Source: Mucilaginibacter sp. KACC 22773
Lineage (GTDB): Bacteria > Bacteroidota > Bacteroidia > Sphingobacteriales > Sphingobacteriaceae
DNA: 64,000 nt
Assembly: GCF_028736215.1 (NCBI RefSeq)
Contig: NZ_CP117883.1
Coordinates: 3,162,001 to 3,226,000, forward strand
Direction of reading: 5' to 3'
Shown: positions 54,356 through 63,792 of the stretch, one piece after another
How the letters are laid out: every line of letters starts with the position of its first letter
Numbering within the stretch: position 1 is the first letter of the stretch
The notes under the pieces: generated by a model
What the model saw: only the letters and a program-made list of their open reading frames with translations
Database searches by the model: none
What the model was told of the DNA's origin: nothing
Program-made: the position numbers and the translations under genes

Positions 54356-57235
54356 TTAAAAGTGTAATGCAAGTTTGGTAAACATCCTCATGCCGTTAAA
54401 ACCCATTTGTACAGCATCAAAAGGACCGCCCGATTCACTATCACCCCATGATGATTGATGAGCGCCTTCTGTAACAGCCAGATCAGGGTGTACATTAAAT
54501 ATGTTATCTACACCAACTGTCCATGAAATTTGTTTTGATATTTTATAAGATACGTATATATCGGTAGTAGCTTTTCCGTGAAAAACAAAGTTTTCGGGAA
54601 CAACGCCTTTGCCGTTATCCAAATCAACATAGGGGTCCCAACCATTACCCGATGCAGAAGTATTAGCGCCACCTGGGCCATCAGGGTTGGCGCCTGGTAG
54701 GCTGCTATAGCCAAAGCCTTGGGTGGTCAGTTTACCATAATAGGTAATATGGCTACCGGCGGCAAATTTACCATATCCGTATTCAAGCCCTAAGGAGAAT
54801 TTTTCGGCGGGGGCTGAAGCCTTTAAAAAGGCCGCTTCCCTTGTGCTAAAGTATGCTTGCTGGTGTGCATAAGTATCATTCAGCGCGGCCGGGATATTAA
54901 CCTTATTAATAGTTATCCCTTGAATGTTACCTGCAAATAAAGCGGTAAATTTATTTTTACCCCACGATTTGCGATAATCTAATACAATGTCGATACCCCT
55001 GTTGGTTGTATTGACAGCATTGGTAAAAAAGTTGGCATTTGATACATTATTAGCTATAAGGTAGTCTTTTAGTGCAGCTACCGAGGTATCAAAAGCACCT
55101 GTAATTACTATCCTGTTTTTAATTTTAATAAGATAACCGTCAACTGTAACATTAAAATCATGGGTTGGTTTCCACGTAAAGCCTAAGCTGGTATTGGTTG
55201 ACGTTTCCTGGGTAAGCTTTGGAATCCCTACCTGGCGGGCGGCATCTGCATAATTTGGAATCAATTTAGCGTAAACCAATTCACCTGCAATAATATTGGT
55301 ATTGGTATTGCTAAAGTTCATTTGCTGCAGTGAAGGCGCCCTAAAACCTGTGCTAAATGATCCCCTTATATTGAAGTTGTCGCTTACTTTATAGCGGGAT
55401 GCCAATTTAAATGTGCTTACCCCGCCAAAATCCGAGTAATGTTCAAACCGGGCTGCACCATCAACCAGCCAATCTTTGGTTACATCTAAAGTGCCTTCAA
55501 TATAAGCAGCTTCATTTGTTCTGTTGGCTGTGGTTGCATCAGTTGGCTGATAACCGGGATACCCTTCGGAACCGGAAGCTTTAGGAACACCGTTTAACAA
55601 AGCTCCGCCATTTCTGTAGGAGTCGGGCTCACCGGCGTATAGTTTATAGCGCTCATACCTGTACTCTCCGCCAAATGACAACGTAAAGCCTTGAGCCACA
55701 CGCTCAAAATGTTTGGTTACATCTAAATTGGCTGTGTTTTGTAAAAAGTTGAATCCGCCATCATTAAACCTGGTTTTGGTGTATTGTTCTGGTAAGGGCA
55801 ATGACGCATTAAAGGTTTTGTTACCCCAATAATGAAAGTCATTGTAACCTGTATTATTACTCAAATCCCAATCCCAGCCATCTCCTATTGTGCCTTTGAA
55901 GCCCAACGCAGCCGACATATCCTTTATATAAACATCCTCCTGGGGGTTATAATATACGTTGGCAGTATCCAAAGCCCCCGGCGTAGGGTCAAAAACACGC
56001 ATAATGCCGGGTACAAATATCAGCTTCCCGTTTTCGTCGGTAGGGAATTTAATGTGATTACTTGAACTGCTCCACCGGCGTGTCCAGGCATAAACATTGG
56101 AGTGTTTATAGTTATAGCCGCCAAAAGAGTAGAAAGTAGTTTTGGTGCCGGCAAGCGGGATTTCCATATTGTACATTCCACCGCCAGACTTTACCGAGCC
56201 ATCGCCAAAGGCCCTTCGCCAGGCATCAACACCCAGGGCCTTGGGGTTGGTTGACCAGTTGGTATCAGGCGCAGCCCTAAAAGTTTTGCCCTGATCCATA
56301 AAGTTACCTCCAAAATTGATAAAACCACCGTTTTTGCCAATAGCCAATCCATAGTCCATTCCTAAAGTGAACGTTTTACCGTCAACTTGCGACCCTGTAT
56401 AATATTGGGTTGGGTCAACATTGTTCAGCGTATTGTATTTATGGTCATAATAACCACTACCACCTATGTTGACATTCAGCGTACCGATATCTTTTCTCAA
56501 AACAATGTTAACAACACCCGCTATGGCATCTGAGCCGTATTGTGCCGAAGCACCATCACGCAAAATCTCTACCCTGTCAATAGCCGCTTCGGGTATGGCA
56601 TTTAAATCGGTACCGCTATTACCGCGGCCTCGGGTACCTACCTGGTTTACGAAAGCCGACAAGTGACGGCGCTTGCCATTGATGAGTACCAACGTTTGAT
56701 CGAAGCCAAGGCCCCGCAAACTGGCAAAGTCAATAGCATCGGATCCGTCGCCGCCGCTTTGTTTGTTGTAGTTAAATGAAGGTACGGCCTGGTTTAGCTG
56801 GCTCATCAAATCGGGCTTAGCGGTAGTTTCGCCTATCTGGTTCATCCTAAGCACATCAACAGGTACGGGCGAATCCAGCTTAGTACGGCCACCGCCGCGG
56901 CTTCCTACCACTACTACCTCTTTCAACCCTTCGGCCGAAGCGGCAAGATCCATATTCAATATCTTTGCTTCGCCTGCCGCAAGCTGAACAGACACTGTTT
57001 TCTTTTCAAGCCCTATAGCCGAAAAACTAACCTGGTAACTACCTGCTTTTAAAGTTAAACTATACTTACCATCTGCATCTGTGATGGTACCAGTGCCTGT
57101 AGGTACTACTTTAACGGTGCCGGCCATTACCGGCTGGCCCCCACTTGTAACAGTTCCCGTTAGCTTTTGGGCAAAAACCGGCAGACAGGCCAGTAAAAAT
57201 GCTCCGAAAAGGAAAAAATGTAATTTTAAATTCAT
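54356..57235 (-). CDS. TonB-dependent receptor with CarboxypepD-like N-terminal domain
   Basis: A 959-residue outer-membrane receptor. After the signal peptide (FAQ near 23) a CarboxypepD-like domain runs to about 105 (TGTVTSGGQPVMAGTVKV). A VVVVGSRGGG segment leads into the plug domain, with LRGLGFDQTLVLINGKRR near 172 and GASAQYGSDAIAGVVNIVLRKD near 232, then the barrel, which ends in KLALHF. No SusD-like lipoprotein or hydrolase adjoins it, so it is not an ordinary polysaccharide locus. The ligand is unknown; siderophores or vitamins are possible from the family. An AraC-type regulator gene is downstream. Confidence 0.93.
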   Translation of the reverse strand: MNLKLHFFLFGAFLLACLPVFAQKLTGTVTSGGQPVMAGTVKVVPTGTGTITDADGKYSLTLKAGSYQVSFSAIGLEKKTVSVQLAAGEAKILNMDLAASAEGLKEVVVVGSRGGGRTKLDSPVPVDVLRMNQIGETTAKPDLMSQLNQAVPSFNYNKQSGGDGSDAIDFASLRGLGFDQTLVLINGKRRHLSAFVNQVGTRGRGNSGTDLNAIPEAAIDRVEILRDGASAQYGSDAIAGVVNIVLRKDIGTLNVNIGGSGYYDHKYNTLNNVDPTQYYTGSQVDGKTFTLGMDYGLAIGKNGGFINFGGNFMDQGKTFRAAPDTNWSTNPKALGVDAWRRAFGDGSVKSGGGMYNMEIPLAGTKTTFYSFGGYNYKHSNVYAWTRRWSSSSNHIKFPTDENGKLIFVPGIMRVFDPTPGALDTANVYYNPQEDVYIKDMSAALGFKGTIGDGWDWDLSNNTGYNDFHYWGNKTFNASLPLPEQYTKTRFNDGGFNFLQNTANLDVTKHFERVAQGFTLSFGGEYRYERYKLYAGEPDSYRNGGALLNGVPKASGSEGYPGYQPTDATTANRTNEAAYIEGTLDVTKDWLVDGAARFEHYSDFGGVSTFKLASRYKVSDNFNIRGSFSTGFRAPSLQQMNFSNTNTNIIAGELVYAKLIPNYADAARQVGIPKLTQETSTNTSLGFTWKPTHDFNVTVDGYLIKIKNRIVITGAFDTSVAALKDYLIANNVSNANFFTNAVNTTNRGIDIVLDYRKSWGKNKFTALFAGNIQGITINKVNIPAALNDTYAHQQAYFSTREAAFLKASAPAEKFSLGLEYGYGKFAAGSHITYYGKLTTQGFGYSSLPGANPDGPGGANTSASGNGWDPYVDLDNGKGVVPENFVFHGKATTDIYVSYKISKQISWTVGVDNIFNVHPDLAVTEGAHQSSWGDSESGGPFDAVQMGFNGMRMFTKLALHF

Positions 57236-57771
57236 GATTTGTTTGATTGGATTTGATTTTCAAGTTAATTATCCAACAAATTAGCATTAAATTATCAAAC
57301 AATCAATAAAATAGCCAAATTAACGATCAAACAATCAATAAAATTTATAATTAATTGAAAATTTACCAAATAAAATTGCAATCACGTGTTTTTGTGTAAT
57401 TTTTTTGATAAATAATTAAAAAATTATTCAATATTCACCAATTTTATTTGTTTTAAAAGGAATTTATAATCGTAAAATGTCAAAAAAAACATTATTGCTC
57501 TAATTTAATTGATTTAAATCAAAAAAAAATAATTAAAAATTCATGATTAAATTTATTTGGTGTATTTATTACACTAATTTTACTAACCACTTAAATTCTC
57601 CAGATTGCCACGATGTTGGGATGTTATTAAAATGATTAATTTTCATAACTTTATATCAATCCATACAAACCTAAAAGTGTAAGTTCTGTAATAATGTAGA
57701 TGCCAGTAGTTTGGCGGTGAATATTTCTGCCGGCTTATATAAGTTATGTTGCCTAAATCAATCGCAATCAA
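57236..57771. other. AT-rich divergent intergenic region with direct repeats
   Basis: This 536-base gap lies between the TonB-receptor start and the MG2/plug-protein start. It is very rich in A+T and must hold both promoters. A 19-base unit starting ATCAAACAATC occurs at 57294-57312 and 57326-57344, 32 bases apart. No coding frame or RNA gene was recognised. Confidence 0.6.
57294..57344 (-). promoter_or_regulatory. Two 19-bp direct repeats upstream of the TonB-receptor gene
   Basis: The units at 57294-57312 and 57326-57344 are identical and start 32 bases apart, about three helical turns, so a dimeric or AraC-type protein could contact both on one face. The nearer copy is 59 bases from the receptor start codon. 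A regulatory role is inferred. Confidence 0.4.
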
Positions 57772-60700
57772 ATGAAAAAAAGCATTGTTTTTTTACTGAT
57801 AATATTACCCTTCACTTGCCTGGCGCAGGTAAACATATCGGGCAGGATTATTAACCAGGCCAACGGCGAGCCTGTAGGTAGCGCCAGTATTTTCTTAAGC
57901 GACGCCACCATCGGTACAAAAACTTCAAACGACGGGAGCTTTACTTTAAATAAAGTTAAAACCGGTAAGTATAACCTGGTAGTGTCTATCATCGGTTTTG
58001 AAAGCTACCACCAGGTTATTATAGTCAACAATATAGGGATCACACTGCCTGATATCCACATTATTCCTAAAACCATCAGTTTGATGGAGGTAAAAATAAA
58101 GCCGCAAAACGATGCCAGCCGGCAACGCAACCTCCAGTTATTTATAAATGAGTTTATAGGCACATCTGCATTGGCCAGGGAGTGTAAACTCATTAACCCG
58201 GATATGCTGGATGTTGACTTTGATGAAACCACCAATACATTAACGGCATCGTCTGTTGATTTCCTGGTTATTGAAAACCGTGCCCTGGGCTATAGACTAA
58301 AATACCTGCTCGCAGACTTTTATAATAACCGCAATTATTACGGCAGCTTTAAAACACATTTTGAAGGTTCCGTGCTTTTCGAGGAAATAAAAGGTACACC
58401 GGCCGAGGAAAAACGATGGAAAAAAAACAGGGAGGAGGTTTATGAAAACTCGCCGATGCATTTTTTACGTTCGGTTATTACCAACCAGGTTGAAGAGGAA
58501 GGTTTCAGGGTATTCCAATATGCTAATGAACCAAATCCGGAACGCCCTGCTGATGATTTGATAGCGGCTAAAATAAACCAGTTTACAAAGCTGAAGACAG
58601 GAGGCAACAAACGCTATACCGATTCGCTCTCCTATTGGATTAAAAAATCCAAACTGGATAAAACCTATCTTAACCTCAGAAACTTTTTCCTTAATCAATC
58701 GGATATTTTAAAGCCGACTGATGTAACCAAAATGTACGCGCTTAATTGCGAAATGGATGGCTTACACATAACCTATAATAAAGACCGCCATTTTAGTAAA
58801 AGCGGGGCATTAAATCACCTGAACGAGTTTTATAATACAGAAACCTCCCTGATTACTTTTAACACACCCTATGCATTGGTTGATAATAACGGCGGCCTGG
58901 TTGATCCTAATAGTTTATCGTATAGCGGCGCGTGGACCCATTACCGTGTTGCCGAACTGTTACCTGTTGATTATGAACCGCTACAGCGCGCACCAGCTGC
59001 GCCAACAGCTGTTTTAGCCGAAGAAGCTATGGCCAAATTAAAAAACTACGCCGAAATTCATATCAATGAAAAAGCATACCTGCATTTTGACAAACCATAT
59101 TATGCGGCCGGCGACACGGTTTACTTTAAGGCCTATATAACCCAAGGCGACAATAATGAACCAACCAGGACAAGCGGTGTATTACACGTCGACTTTATCA
59201 ATACAACTGATAAGATTGACCGGTCAATCAAATTAAAAATTGCCGATGGTGTAGCCTGGGGCGATATCGCACTTCCTGATTCATTGCCAAAAGGAAACTA
59301 TAGGATAAGAGCCTACACTAACTGGATGCGTAACGATGTCGACGACAATTATTTTGAGCAGACGATACCAATTGGATCAACCAATGAAACCAGGGTATTT
59401 GAAAATAGTACTGCTAAAAAATTAAATGATATTAATGTGCAGGCCGATATTCAGTTTTTCCCCGAAGGAGGCCGGCTAATTAACGGCGTAAAAAGTAAAA
59501 TAGCCTTTAAGGCAATATTGCCATCTGGCCTGGGCGGGAATATTACCGGCGAAGTGCTCGATAATGATGACAAAAAGGTTACAGAGTTTACATCAGTACA
59601 TTTAGGGATGGGATATTTTTACCTTACACCACAACAAGGCAAAACCTATAAGGCAAAGGTAGCCCATGACAACGGGGCAGCAAGCACAATAAACCTGCCC
59701 ATTGCCGAAAAAAAAGGGATTGTATTATCAATTGATAATGATTCGATACCTAAAGCTACTGCCCGGATAGAAGCAAGCAAAGCTTATTTCGAGGAACATA
59801 AAAACCAGTATTACACATTGCTTATTTGGTCGGGCGGTGTAATTACGCCGATAGCCTGCAGGTTGGATAAACCCGTTGTGGAGTTAGATATTTTAAAACG
59901 AAAATTGCACACCGGGATAGCCAAAGTCACCCTTTTTTCCATTGAAAATGAACCATTGGCCGAACGGCTGATTTTTGTACAAAACTATAACCGATTAAGC
60001 CTAACTGTAAACACAGACAAGACCAACTATCTTAAACGAGAGCAGGTGAACATCAGCGTAAACGTACAAAACAGGACTGGTGATGCTGCAGAAGGACATT
60101 TTTCTGTTGCTGTAACTGATGCAGAAAAAGTAAAGATTGATGAAAATGATCAAAACTCGATATTTGCAGGCTTGTTGTTAACCAGCGATCTTAAGGGTTA
60201 TATAGAACAGCCCAACTACTATTTTAACCAAATTAACGCCGAAACCACAGCCAACCTGGATTTGGTAATGCTAACCCACGGATACCGTCGTTTTGAATGG
60301 AAACCGATATTGACAAATACCTATCCGCAGATGGCTTATCAGCCCGAAAGCGGGTTGAGTATAAGCGGAATAGTAAAAAACATATGGGGAAATCCCGTTA
60401 ATAAGGGCCTTGTATCGCTTTTACCACGCGGCGGCGGGCAAACAGTTGACCAGCAAACTGGAAGTGATGGCAGTTTTAGTTTTAATAATTTAATGTTTAA
60501 TGATAGTACCCGCTTCATTTTACAGGCGGTAACCGCAAAAAAAGGCGACAACACAGTACTTACCTTTAAAAATGACCTGCCCGGGCCAATTGTGATGGCG
60601 AATAATCCCGGCAACAAAAATGGGACTGGCGACCTGATGACCGCTTATATTGATAACAGCAAAAGACAACGGGAAGGCGCCTCGAAATTCAATAACAAAA

Positions 60701-61317
60701 CAATCAACCTCAAAGAGGTAAAAATAAAAACTATAAAAAGAAATGATAATTATCGGTCATCGGCTTTAGGCGGGCCGGGCGGTGCAGATATCGTAATACG
60801 TCGCGAAGAACTGGAACGATTAAACCTGGATATCGGGAATGTGATGCTACAAAAGTTTCATGGCCATACAGCCGGGTACGTTCTTGTTGATGGTGTACCG
60901 GGAATGAACCCTACCGACCTGAATATACGAGATATTGAAACTATCGAATTATTTTACGGGCCTTCGGCCGCCATTTATGGGGTACAAGGCGGCCATGGTG
61001 TATTGGTAATAACAACCAGGCAAGGAGGGGGATTACAGGCCAAGGACATTCCATCAAAAGGGATTCTTCCCATAACTGTTGCCGGTTTTTACAAAGCGCG
61101 CGCGTTTTATAACCCGAAGTATGATGGACCCGCAACTAACCAACCCGATTTACGCAGTACCATTTATTGGAACCCCGAAGTTATTACCGGCAAAGATGGC
61201 AAAGCAAATTTTAGTTTTTTTAATGCGGACGGAACCGGCAAATACCGTGTAATTATTGAAGGTATTGATAACGATGGCAATATAGGCAGGCAGGTGTATA
61301 CGTATTTGGTAAATTGA
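57772..61317 (+). CDS. CarboxypepD / MG2 / TonB-plug protein without a barrel
   Basis: An 1181-residue exported protein (signal peptide to CLAQ near 19). Residues 22-105 are a CarboxypepD-like domain (ISGRIINQANGEPVGSASI). Around 425-540 an alpha-2-macroglobulin MG2-type domain occurs (KAYLHFDKPYYAAGDTVYFKAYI). Further beta domains follow, including a second CarboxypepD-like segment near 870. Near 1025-1085 is a TonB-plug-like part (YVLVDGVPGMNP, DIETIELFYGPSAAIYGVQGGHGVLVITTR), and it closes with a short beta domain. No barrel is present. Such proteins are common in Bacteroidota, but their function is unproven; surface binding or TonB-linked assembly is possible. Confidence 0.85.
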   Translation: MKKSIVFLLIILPFTCLAQVNISGRIINQANGEPVGSASIFLSDATIGTKTSNDGSFTLNKVKTGKYNLVVSIIGFESYHQVIIVNNIGITLPDIHIIPKTISLMEVKIKPQNDASRQRNLQLFINEFIGTSALARECKLINPDMLDVDFDETTNTLTASSVDFLVIENRALGYRLKYLLADFYNNRNYYGSFKTHFEGSVLFEEIKGTPAEEKRWKKNREEVYENSPMHFLRSVITNQVEEEGFRVFQYANEPNPERPADDLIAAKINQFTKLKTGGNKRYTDSLSYWIKKSKLDKTYLNLRNFFLNQSDILKPTDVTKMYALNCEMDGLHITYNKDRHFSKSGALNHLNEFYNTETSLITFNTPYALVDNNGGLVDPNSLSYSGAWTHYRVAELLPVDYEPLQRAPAAPTAVLAEEAMAKLKNYAEIHINEKAYLHFDKPYYAAGDTVYFKAYITQGDNNEPTRTSGVLHVDFINTTDKIDRSIKLKIADGVAWGDIALPDSLPKGNYRIRAYTNWMRNDVDDNYFEQTIPIGSTNETRVFENSTAKKLNDINVQADIQFFPEGGRLINGVKSKIAFKAILPSGLGGNITGEVLDNDDKKVTEFTSVHLGMGYFYLTPQQGKTYKAKVAHDNGAASTINLPIAEKKGIVLSIDNDSIPKATARIEASKAYFEEHKNQYYTLLIWSGGVITPIACRLDKPVVELDILKRKLHTGIAKVTLFSIENEPLAERLIFVQNYNRLSLTVNTDKTNYLKREQVNISVNVQNRTGDAAEGHFSVAVTDAEKVKIDENDQNSIFAGLLLTSDLKGYIEQPNYYFNQINAETTANLDLVMLTHGYRRFEWKPILTNTYPQMAYQPESGLSISGIVKNIWGNPVNKGLVSLLPRGGGQTVDQQTGSDGSFSFNNLMFNDSTRFILQAVTAKKGDNTVLTFKNDLPGPIVMANNPGNKNGTGDLMTAYIDNSKRQREGASKFNNKTINLKEVKIKTIKRNDNYRSSALGGPGGADIVIRREELERLNLDIGNVMLQKFHGHTAGYVLVDGVPGMNPTDLNIRDIETIELFYGPSAAIYGVQGGHGVLVITTRQGGGLQAKDIPSKGILPITVAGFYKARAFYNPKYDGPATNQPDLRSTIYWNPEVITGKDGKANFSFFNADGTGKYRVIIEGIDNDGNIGRQVYTYLVN

Positions 61318-61632
61318 TACCCTAACCAAAATGTAGCAACCGATAATCGCCGGCAACTCAACAAGCAAAACTGCTCCCCTACCTGTCTGGCTATCAATTC
61401 CATCAGCATAACTTTGCCTGCGGTTAATTATGCATGTACACTCCTTAGTGTCCATCCTAAACTTTACGTTATGGGTCAACATTTAACCAAAACCATAAAT
61501 ATAGACAGACGTAAAATTCAAAATCAAAAGTTTTATAAAAATTTTAAAAAGAACTAAAATGTTTTTAATATTCTATGATAATTCCATGAAAACAAGTATT
61601 TTAATGGCCGGTAATTAAATCGCAAAATCACA
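61318..61632. other. Intergenic region without a recognisable feature
   Basis: These 315 bases lie between two plus-strand genes. No credible gene, hairpin terminator or repeat was found. The spacing makes co-transcription of the flanking genes doubtful. Confidence 0.5.
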
Positions 61633-62808
61633 ATGAACCAGCTCCCTAAACGCCTTTTATCTATTGATGTCCTACGTGCCGTCACTATGTTATTGATGAT
61701 ATTTGTTAATGACGCCAGCGGTGTAAAGCACATTCCCGAATGGATAGACCACGCAAGCGGTAAAGCCGACGCGATGGGTTTTGCAGATACCATTTTCCCG
61801 GCGTTTTTGTTCATTGTAGGGCTTTCGTTGCCTTTTGCTATTAAAAACAGGTTGAATAAGGGCGATTCTTTTTCATCAATATTAACCTATATACTTACCC
61901 GCAGCGCTGCACTGATTATTATGGGCTTTTTTCATGTAAATCTGGAAAACTATGCCCTTACAGCAGGCATTATACCCCAGGCGCTATGGGCTATATTAAT
62001 AACCATCGGTTTCTTCCTCATTTGGCTGGATTATCCCGAAACAATGGCTCCAAAAAAACGGTACACATTTATAGGCGCCGGGATTTTGCTGCTCATCGTT
62101 ATGGCTGTTATCTATAAAGGAGGCGAAGACGGTGTAATACAGAGCATGCGCCCTTATTGGTGGGGTATTTTGGGCATTATAGGCTGGGCTTACCTGGTAT
62201 GCGCGCTGGTATATCTTTTGGCCAAAGGAAAAATGAATATCCTGGTGATTGTATTACTCACTTTTGTAGCTATAAATATTGCCAGGCACGCCGGTGTTTT
62301 CAAATTTAAAATTCCGGTACTGGGCGATGCATCGGCAGTGTGTTTGGTAATGGGCGGCGTTATGATCTCTGAAATTTATGCGCTGCTTATATCAAAAAAC
62401 AAAACGCAATTATTGTGGGTAATATTTGGCACAACCGGATTGCTACTAATTGTATTAGGCTTAGTAATCCGACCATATGCCGATGGAATCTCAAAAATAC
62501 GTTCAACCCCAGCCTGGATCTTTATATGCAGCGGCATTACCATATTGGTTTTTGAATTGATGATTTTCCTGGTAGATGTTAAAGGTAAAAAGAATTGGTT
62601 TAAACTGATATGGCCTGCAGGTACCAGCACGCTTACCTGTTACCTGATGCCCTACTTCCAGGTGTATATATTAAAGCTTTTTCACCTAAAATATCCCGAT
62701 ATATTTAACAACGGGGCCTTAGGGCTGGCGCGTTCAATGGCTACCGGGTTTATACTGATTGCCCTGGTTGGTTTAATGGAAAAGAAGCGTTTACGCCTTA
62801 AAATTTGA
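61633..62808 (+). CDS. DUF5009/HGSNAT-like multi-pass membrane protein
   Basis: A 391-residue inner-membrane protein with about ten hydrophobic helices. RLLSIDVLRAVTMLLMIFVND near residue 7 and FADTIFPAFLFIVGLSLPFAI near 50 are the hallmarks of the family that includes heparan-alpha-glucosaminide N-acetyltransferase. Those enzymes pass an acetyl group across a membrane to a sugar amine. Acyl transfer to an envelope sugar is plausible here but unproven. The next gene is on the opposite strand. Confidence 0.85.
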   Translation: MNQLPKRLLSIDVLRAVTMLLMIFVNDASGVKHIPEWIDHASGKADAMGFADTIFPAFLFIVGLSLPFAIKNRLNKGDSFSSILTYILTRSAALIIMGFFHVNLENYALTAGIIPQALWAILITIGFFLIWLDYPETMAPKKRYTFIGAGILLLIVMAVIYKGGEDGVIQSMRPYWWGILGIIGWAYLVCALVYLLAKGKMNILVIVLLTFVAINIARHAGVFKFKIPVLGDASAVCLVMGGVMISEIYALLISKNKTQLLWVIFGTTGLLLIVLGLVIRPYADGISKIRSTPAWIFICSGITILVFELMIFLVDVKGKKNWFKLIWPAGTSTLTCYLMPYFQVYILKLFHLKYPDIFNNGALGLARSMATGFILIALVGLMEKKRLRLKI

Positions 62809-62816
62809 AGTCCTGA

Positions 62817-62925
62817 GCCTAAAGTTCTAAGTCCTAAGTCGGAATTCTTGAATTGAAAATGATAATTTAAAATTCGCCTTTTACTTAAGGCTATTGACTT
62901 CAGAATTAGGACTTAAGACTTACTA
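62817..62925. repeat. Short direct and inverted repeats between convergent genes
   Basis: The gap holds repeated CTAAGTCC-type units and their inverted forms (TTAGGACTTA), allowing a weak long-range hairpin. It may be a degraded repeat. No function is evident. Confidence 0.3.
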
Positions 62926-63681
62926 CTTAACACCCGCAGCCCAGAAAATAGCGTTTGCAACCAACTTCACCCAGGCCGGGTTATCCAGTAAGTTTGGTGA
63001 ATGGCCCATGAAAATATAAACGTTGCGCGCCTTAACATGCTCATTAGTCCACACCACGGGGTGATCGCCCATTTTAACATCACCTTGTGGATCGTAGGTT
63101 GATTCATCAACACTTGCCAGTACGTGTACATTGGGCCGGGGGCTTTTATCATAGGTATACCACTCCTCCTGTTCAATCCGGAAGGATGCAGGGATGTCCT
63201 TCATAACCGGGTGCTGCTTATCCTCCATATTTACAGTGCCTTTGGCAAATGTTCCTATATAGTTTTTCCAGCTGATACCACCCATAAAATCCGAAAACCA
63301 TTGCCATTCGTGAAATCCGTCAAACTCGCCCAGCAAGGTGGCATGATGAAAACCAACCCATCCGCCCCTGCCTTCGGTAATATATTTTTTAAAAGCGGCA
63401 GCGGCACTATCCGGCCAGCCATAGGGTACATAATCCAGTTGCAAAAACAACTGGTAATGGCTTAAAAATTCATCATTAATTTTATCAGGCTTTTGAATAT
63501 AATCTATACTGAACCCCTTTTCGGCAGCCAGTTTATCCAGCCAAACCATAGCGCGTTTTGAAAACGCTATGTGGTGGCCGCCATTCTCATACAGCGCCAG
63601 TACCTTAAAATGTTTTGGCTGGGCTTTTAAATTAACCGGGGCTAAAAGCACCGATACAATGAGGAATAGTATTTTTTTCAT
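62923..63681 (-). CDS. ThuA-domain protein, exported
   Basis: A 252-residue protein with a signal peptide (cleavage after LKAQ near 21) and one ThuA-like domain. FKVLALYENGGHH near 25, the GGWVGFHHATL block near 111, DKQHPVMKDIP near 154 and HPVVWTNEHVKARNVYIFMGH near 207 are the family's landmarks. ThuA domains are glutamine-amidotransferase-like folds named from trehalose utilisation in Rhizobium; many Bacteroidota copies sit with sugar hydrolases. A GH53-like gene lies upstream on the same strand, 111 bases away, supporting a carbohydrate role. Confidence 0.88.
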   Translation of the reverse strand: MKKILFLIVSVLLAPVNLKAQPKHFKVLALYENGGHHIAFSKRAMVWLDKLAAEKGFSIDYIQKPDKINDEFLSHYQLFLQLDYVPYGWPDSAAAAFKKYITEGRGGWVGFHHATLLGEFDGFHEWQWFSDFMGGISWKNYIGTFAKGTVNMEDKQHPVMKDIPASFRIEQEEWYTYDKSPRPNVHVLASVDESTYDPQGDVKMGDHPVVWTNEHVKARNVYIFMGHSPNLLDNPAWVKLVANAIFWAAGVK

Positions 63682-63792
63682 GAAGGTTGTTATATGCTAA
63701 TCCGGAAACTTGTAGAAAAAAGGCATTTTATTATCATCTCTTTTTCACCATTCAGGGCTTTTTAAATTCATCGTACAGAACAAACTATGTGT

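Noticed and set aside
54356..57235. Polysaccharide-utilisation locus (SusC/SusD pair)
   Set aside because: The receptor has no SusD-like lipoprotein and no hydrolases beside it, so it is listed only as a TonB-dependent receptor.
61150..61482. 110-codon minus-strand frame spanning the end of the MG2/plug gene
   Set aside because: Most of it is antisense to that gene, and the remainder lies in a featureless gap with no family resemblance.
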